This document shows positions 5,451 through 6,084 of a stretch of DNA of 6,084 bases, in pieces. Source of the DNA: Haloquadratum sp. J07HQX50 (GTDB lineage: Archaea > Halobacteriota > Halobacteria > Halobacteriales > Haloferacaceae); assembly GCA_000416005.1 (NCBI GenBank), contig KE356562.1, positions 309,935-316,018 on the forward strand, in the 5' to 3' direction. How positions within the stretch are numbered: position 1 is the stretch's first letter; every line of letters starts with the position of its first letter. A program made the position numbers and the translations under genes. The notes beneath the pieces were generated by a model. That model saw only the letters and a list, made by a program, of their open reading frames with translations. It searched no databases and was not told the origin of the DNA.

Positions 5451-5457
5451 CATTATC

Positions 5458-6084
5458 TCACAAATCGAACGCCACTGAATTCGAACCGCGCCCGCCCTGT
5501 TCGCTACCAGTTACATCAATGTCCCACCCGTGTGCGTCAGCTACCTGCTTGACGATCCGCAATCCGAACCCTGTTCCCACCTCATCCGTGGAGTATCCTA
5601 CCTCGAAAATGTCTTTACGCTCAGATTCAGGAATACCACGACCGGTATCTGCGACGTAGAAGCCATCCTCGCAGATACCCACCGACACTGTGAGGTCGTC
5701 ACCACCATGTTCGACAGCATTCCGATAGAGGTTCTCCAACAGTTGCTTGAGCCGACTCCGGTCGGCTTCGATTTTGATTGCCGGTGTCTGTGTCTGTGAG
5801 TTGGGGTGTGTGGCGTCGACGGTGAGTGTTGCCGCTGCCGTCTCGACGGTCCTCCAGCAGCCCTTGGCCACCTCGACGAGTCTCATGGATTCGAGTTCGT
5901 CGAGTTGCTCGCCCGCTTGTGCCAGTGTCAACAGATCCTCGATGAGTGTCTGGCTCCGCTCGATTGCGTGTTTTGCCTTCACGAGGTGCTGGCTCTCACG
6001 GTTCCGAGCATCGCTGGCGACTTCGAGTTCAAGATACCCCTCAGCCACGTTGAGTGGACTTCGTAAGTCATGAGAGACGATCTT
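5458..6084 (-). CDS. sensor histidine kinase, C-terminal part, 3'-end frameshifted
   Basis: This is the catalytic end of a two-component histidine kinase, whose N-terminal sensor lies beyond the right edge. At the edge the frame reads KIVSHDLRSPLNV, the H-box; the His at 6070-6072 is the expected autophosphorylation site. The GTG at 6046-6048 is therefore not the start. A dimerisation helix follows (LIEDLLTLAQAGEQLDELE), then the HATPase_c ATP-binding domain: N-box ENLYRNAVEHG (Asn codon at 5731-5733), G1 box VADTGRGIP, F-box YSTDEVG and G2 box GTGFGLRIVKQVADAHGWD. It should phosphorylate a response regulator, but none is in view. The frame ends GGRGSNSVAFDL, whereas the family normally ends GGARFEF. 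Inserting one G near 5488-5497 restores ARFEFSGVRFVR with a stop at 5453-5455, so the last ~11 residues appear frameshifted. The kinase core is intact. Confidence 0.93.
   Translation of the reverse strand, partial: KIVSHDLRSPLNVAEGYLELEVASDARNRESQHLVKAKHAIERSQTLIEDLLTLAQAGEQLDELESMRLVEVAKGCWRTVETAAATLTVDATHPNSQTQTPAIKIEADRSRLKQLLENLYRNAVEHGGDDLTVSVGICEDGFYVADTGRGIPESERKDIFEVGYSTDEVGTGFGLRIVKQVADAHGWDIDVTGSEQGGRGSNSVAFDL

Noticed and set aside
5181..5453. Minus-strand 90-codon open frame downstream of the kinase
   Set aside because: It is Cys/Ser/Phe-rich without motifs and antisense to the fossil gene pieces, which read more like protein.
1..6084. Search for tRNA, rRNA, CRISPR repeats and a defence-gene cluster
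   Set aside because: I saw no tRNA-like cloverleaf, no spaced direct repeats of CRISPR type and no set of adjacent genes resembling a defence or toxin-antitoxin system.

Overview
This window looks like haloarchaeal chromosomal DNA. The predicted proteins are acidic, one gene has a Tat-type twin-arginine leader, one has a lipobox followed by a long Ser/Thr/Pro linker, and the kinase at the right edge has the short HATPase layout common in Halobacteria. Base composition is moderate and uneven: about 64% GC in part of the nuclease gene and about 37% in one degraded patch. Much of the window is non-coding. Moderate GC with low coding density would fit a Haloquadratum-like genome, but that assignment is inference and no marker gene is present.

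Layout from left to right. Positions 1-470 hold no convincing gene. A TATA-like box near 474-483 precedes an exported acidic protein (reading frame open from 483, first ATG at 561, stop at 1130). Its twin-arginine motif lies upstream of the first ATG, and no in-frame NTG start precedes it. A T6 tract at 1155-1160 may end this transcript. After a gap with a 13-bp palindrome, two very small genes at 1526-1681 and 1674-1802 overlap by 8 bp, the first with a strong GGAGG ribosome-binding site. Positions 1803-2560 are gene-poor, with a CCTAA pentamer array and what looks like a decayed IS200/IS605-type right end near 2384-2413. Next comes the best-defined gene, a secreted lipoprotein nuclease (2611-3657) that joins a staphylococcal-nuclease-like domain to a lamin-tail-like beta domain. 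It is followed by a second pentamer-rich gap and a two-helix membrane protein with a cytoplasmic or exposed zinc ribbon (3822-4349).

Positions 4350-5460 are largely decayed or uncertain. They contain a short minus-strand transmembrane ORF (4850-4984) and an AT-rich, frame-broken gene remnant (about 5004-5450). The window ends in the C-terminal part of a histidine kinase on the minus strand (5453/5458-6084, running off the right edge). Its last codons appear to be frameshifted by one base.

The genes do not form one pathway. The two exported proteins and the membrane zinc-ribbon protein suggest a cell-surface theme, but each seems to have its own promoter, and the kinase has no visible partner. 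I did not find a convincing new multi-gene system. The main points of interest are start-codon and frame lesions, recombination-like mosaicism in the nuclease gene, recurring 5-bp-period intergenic repeats and fossil genes.
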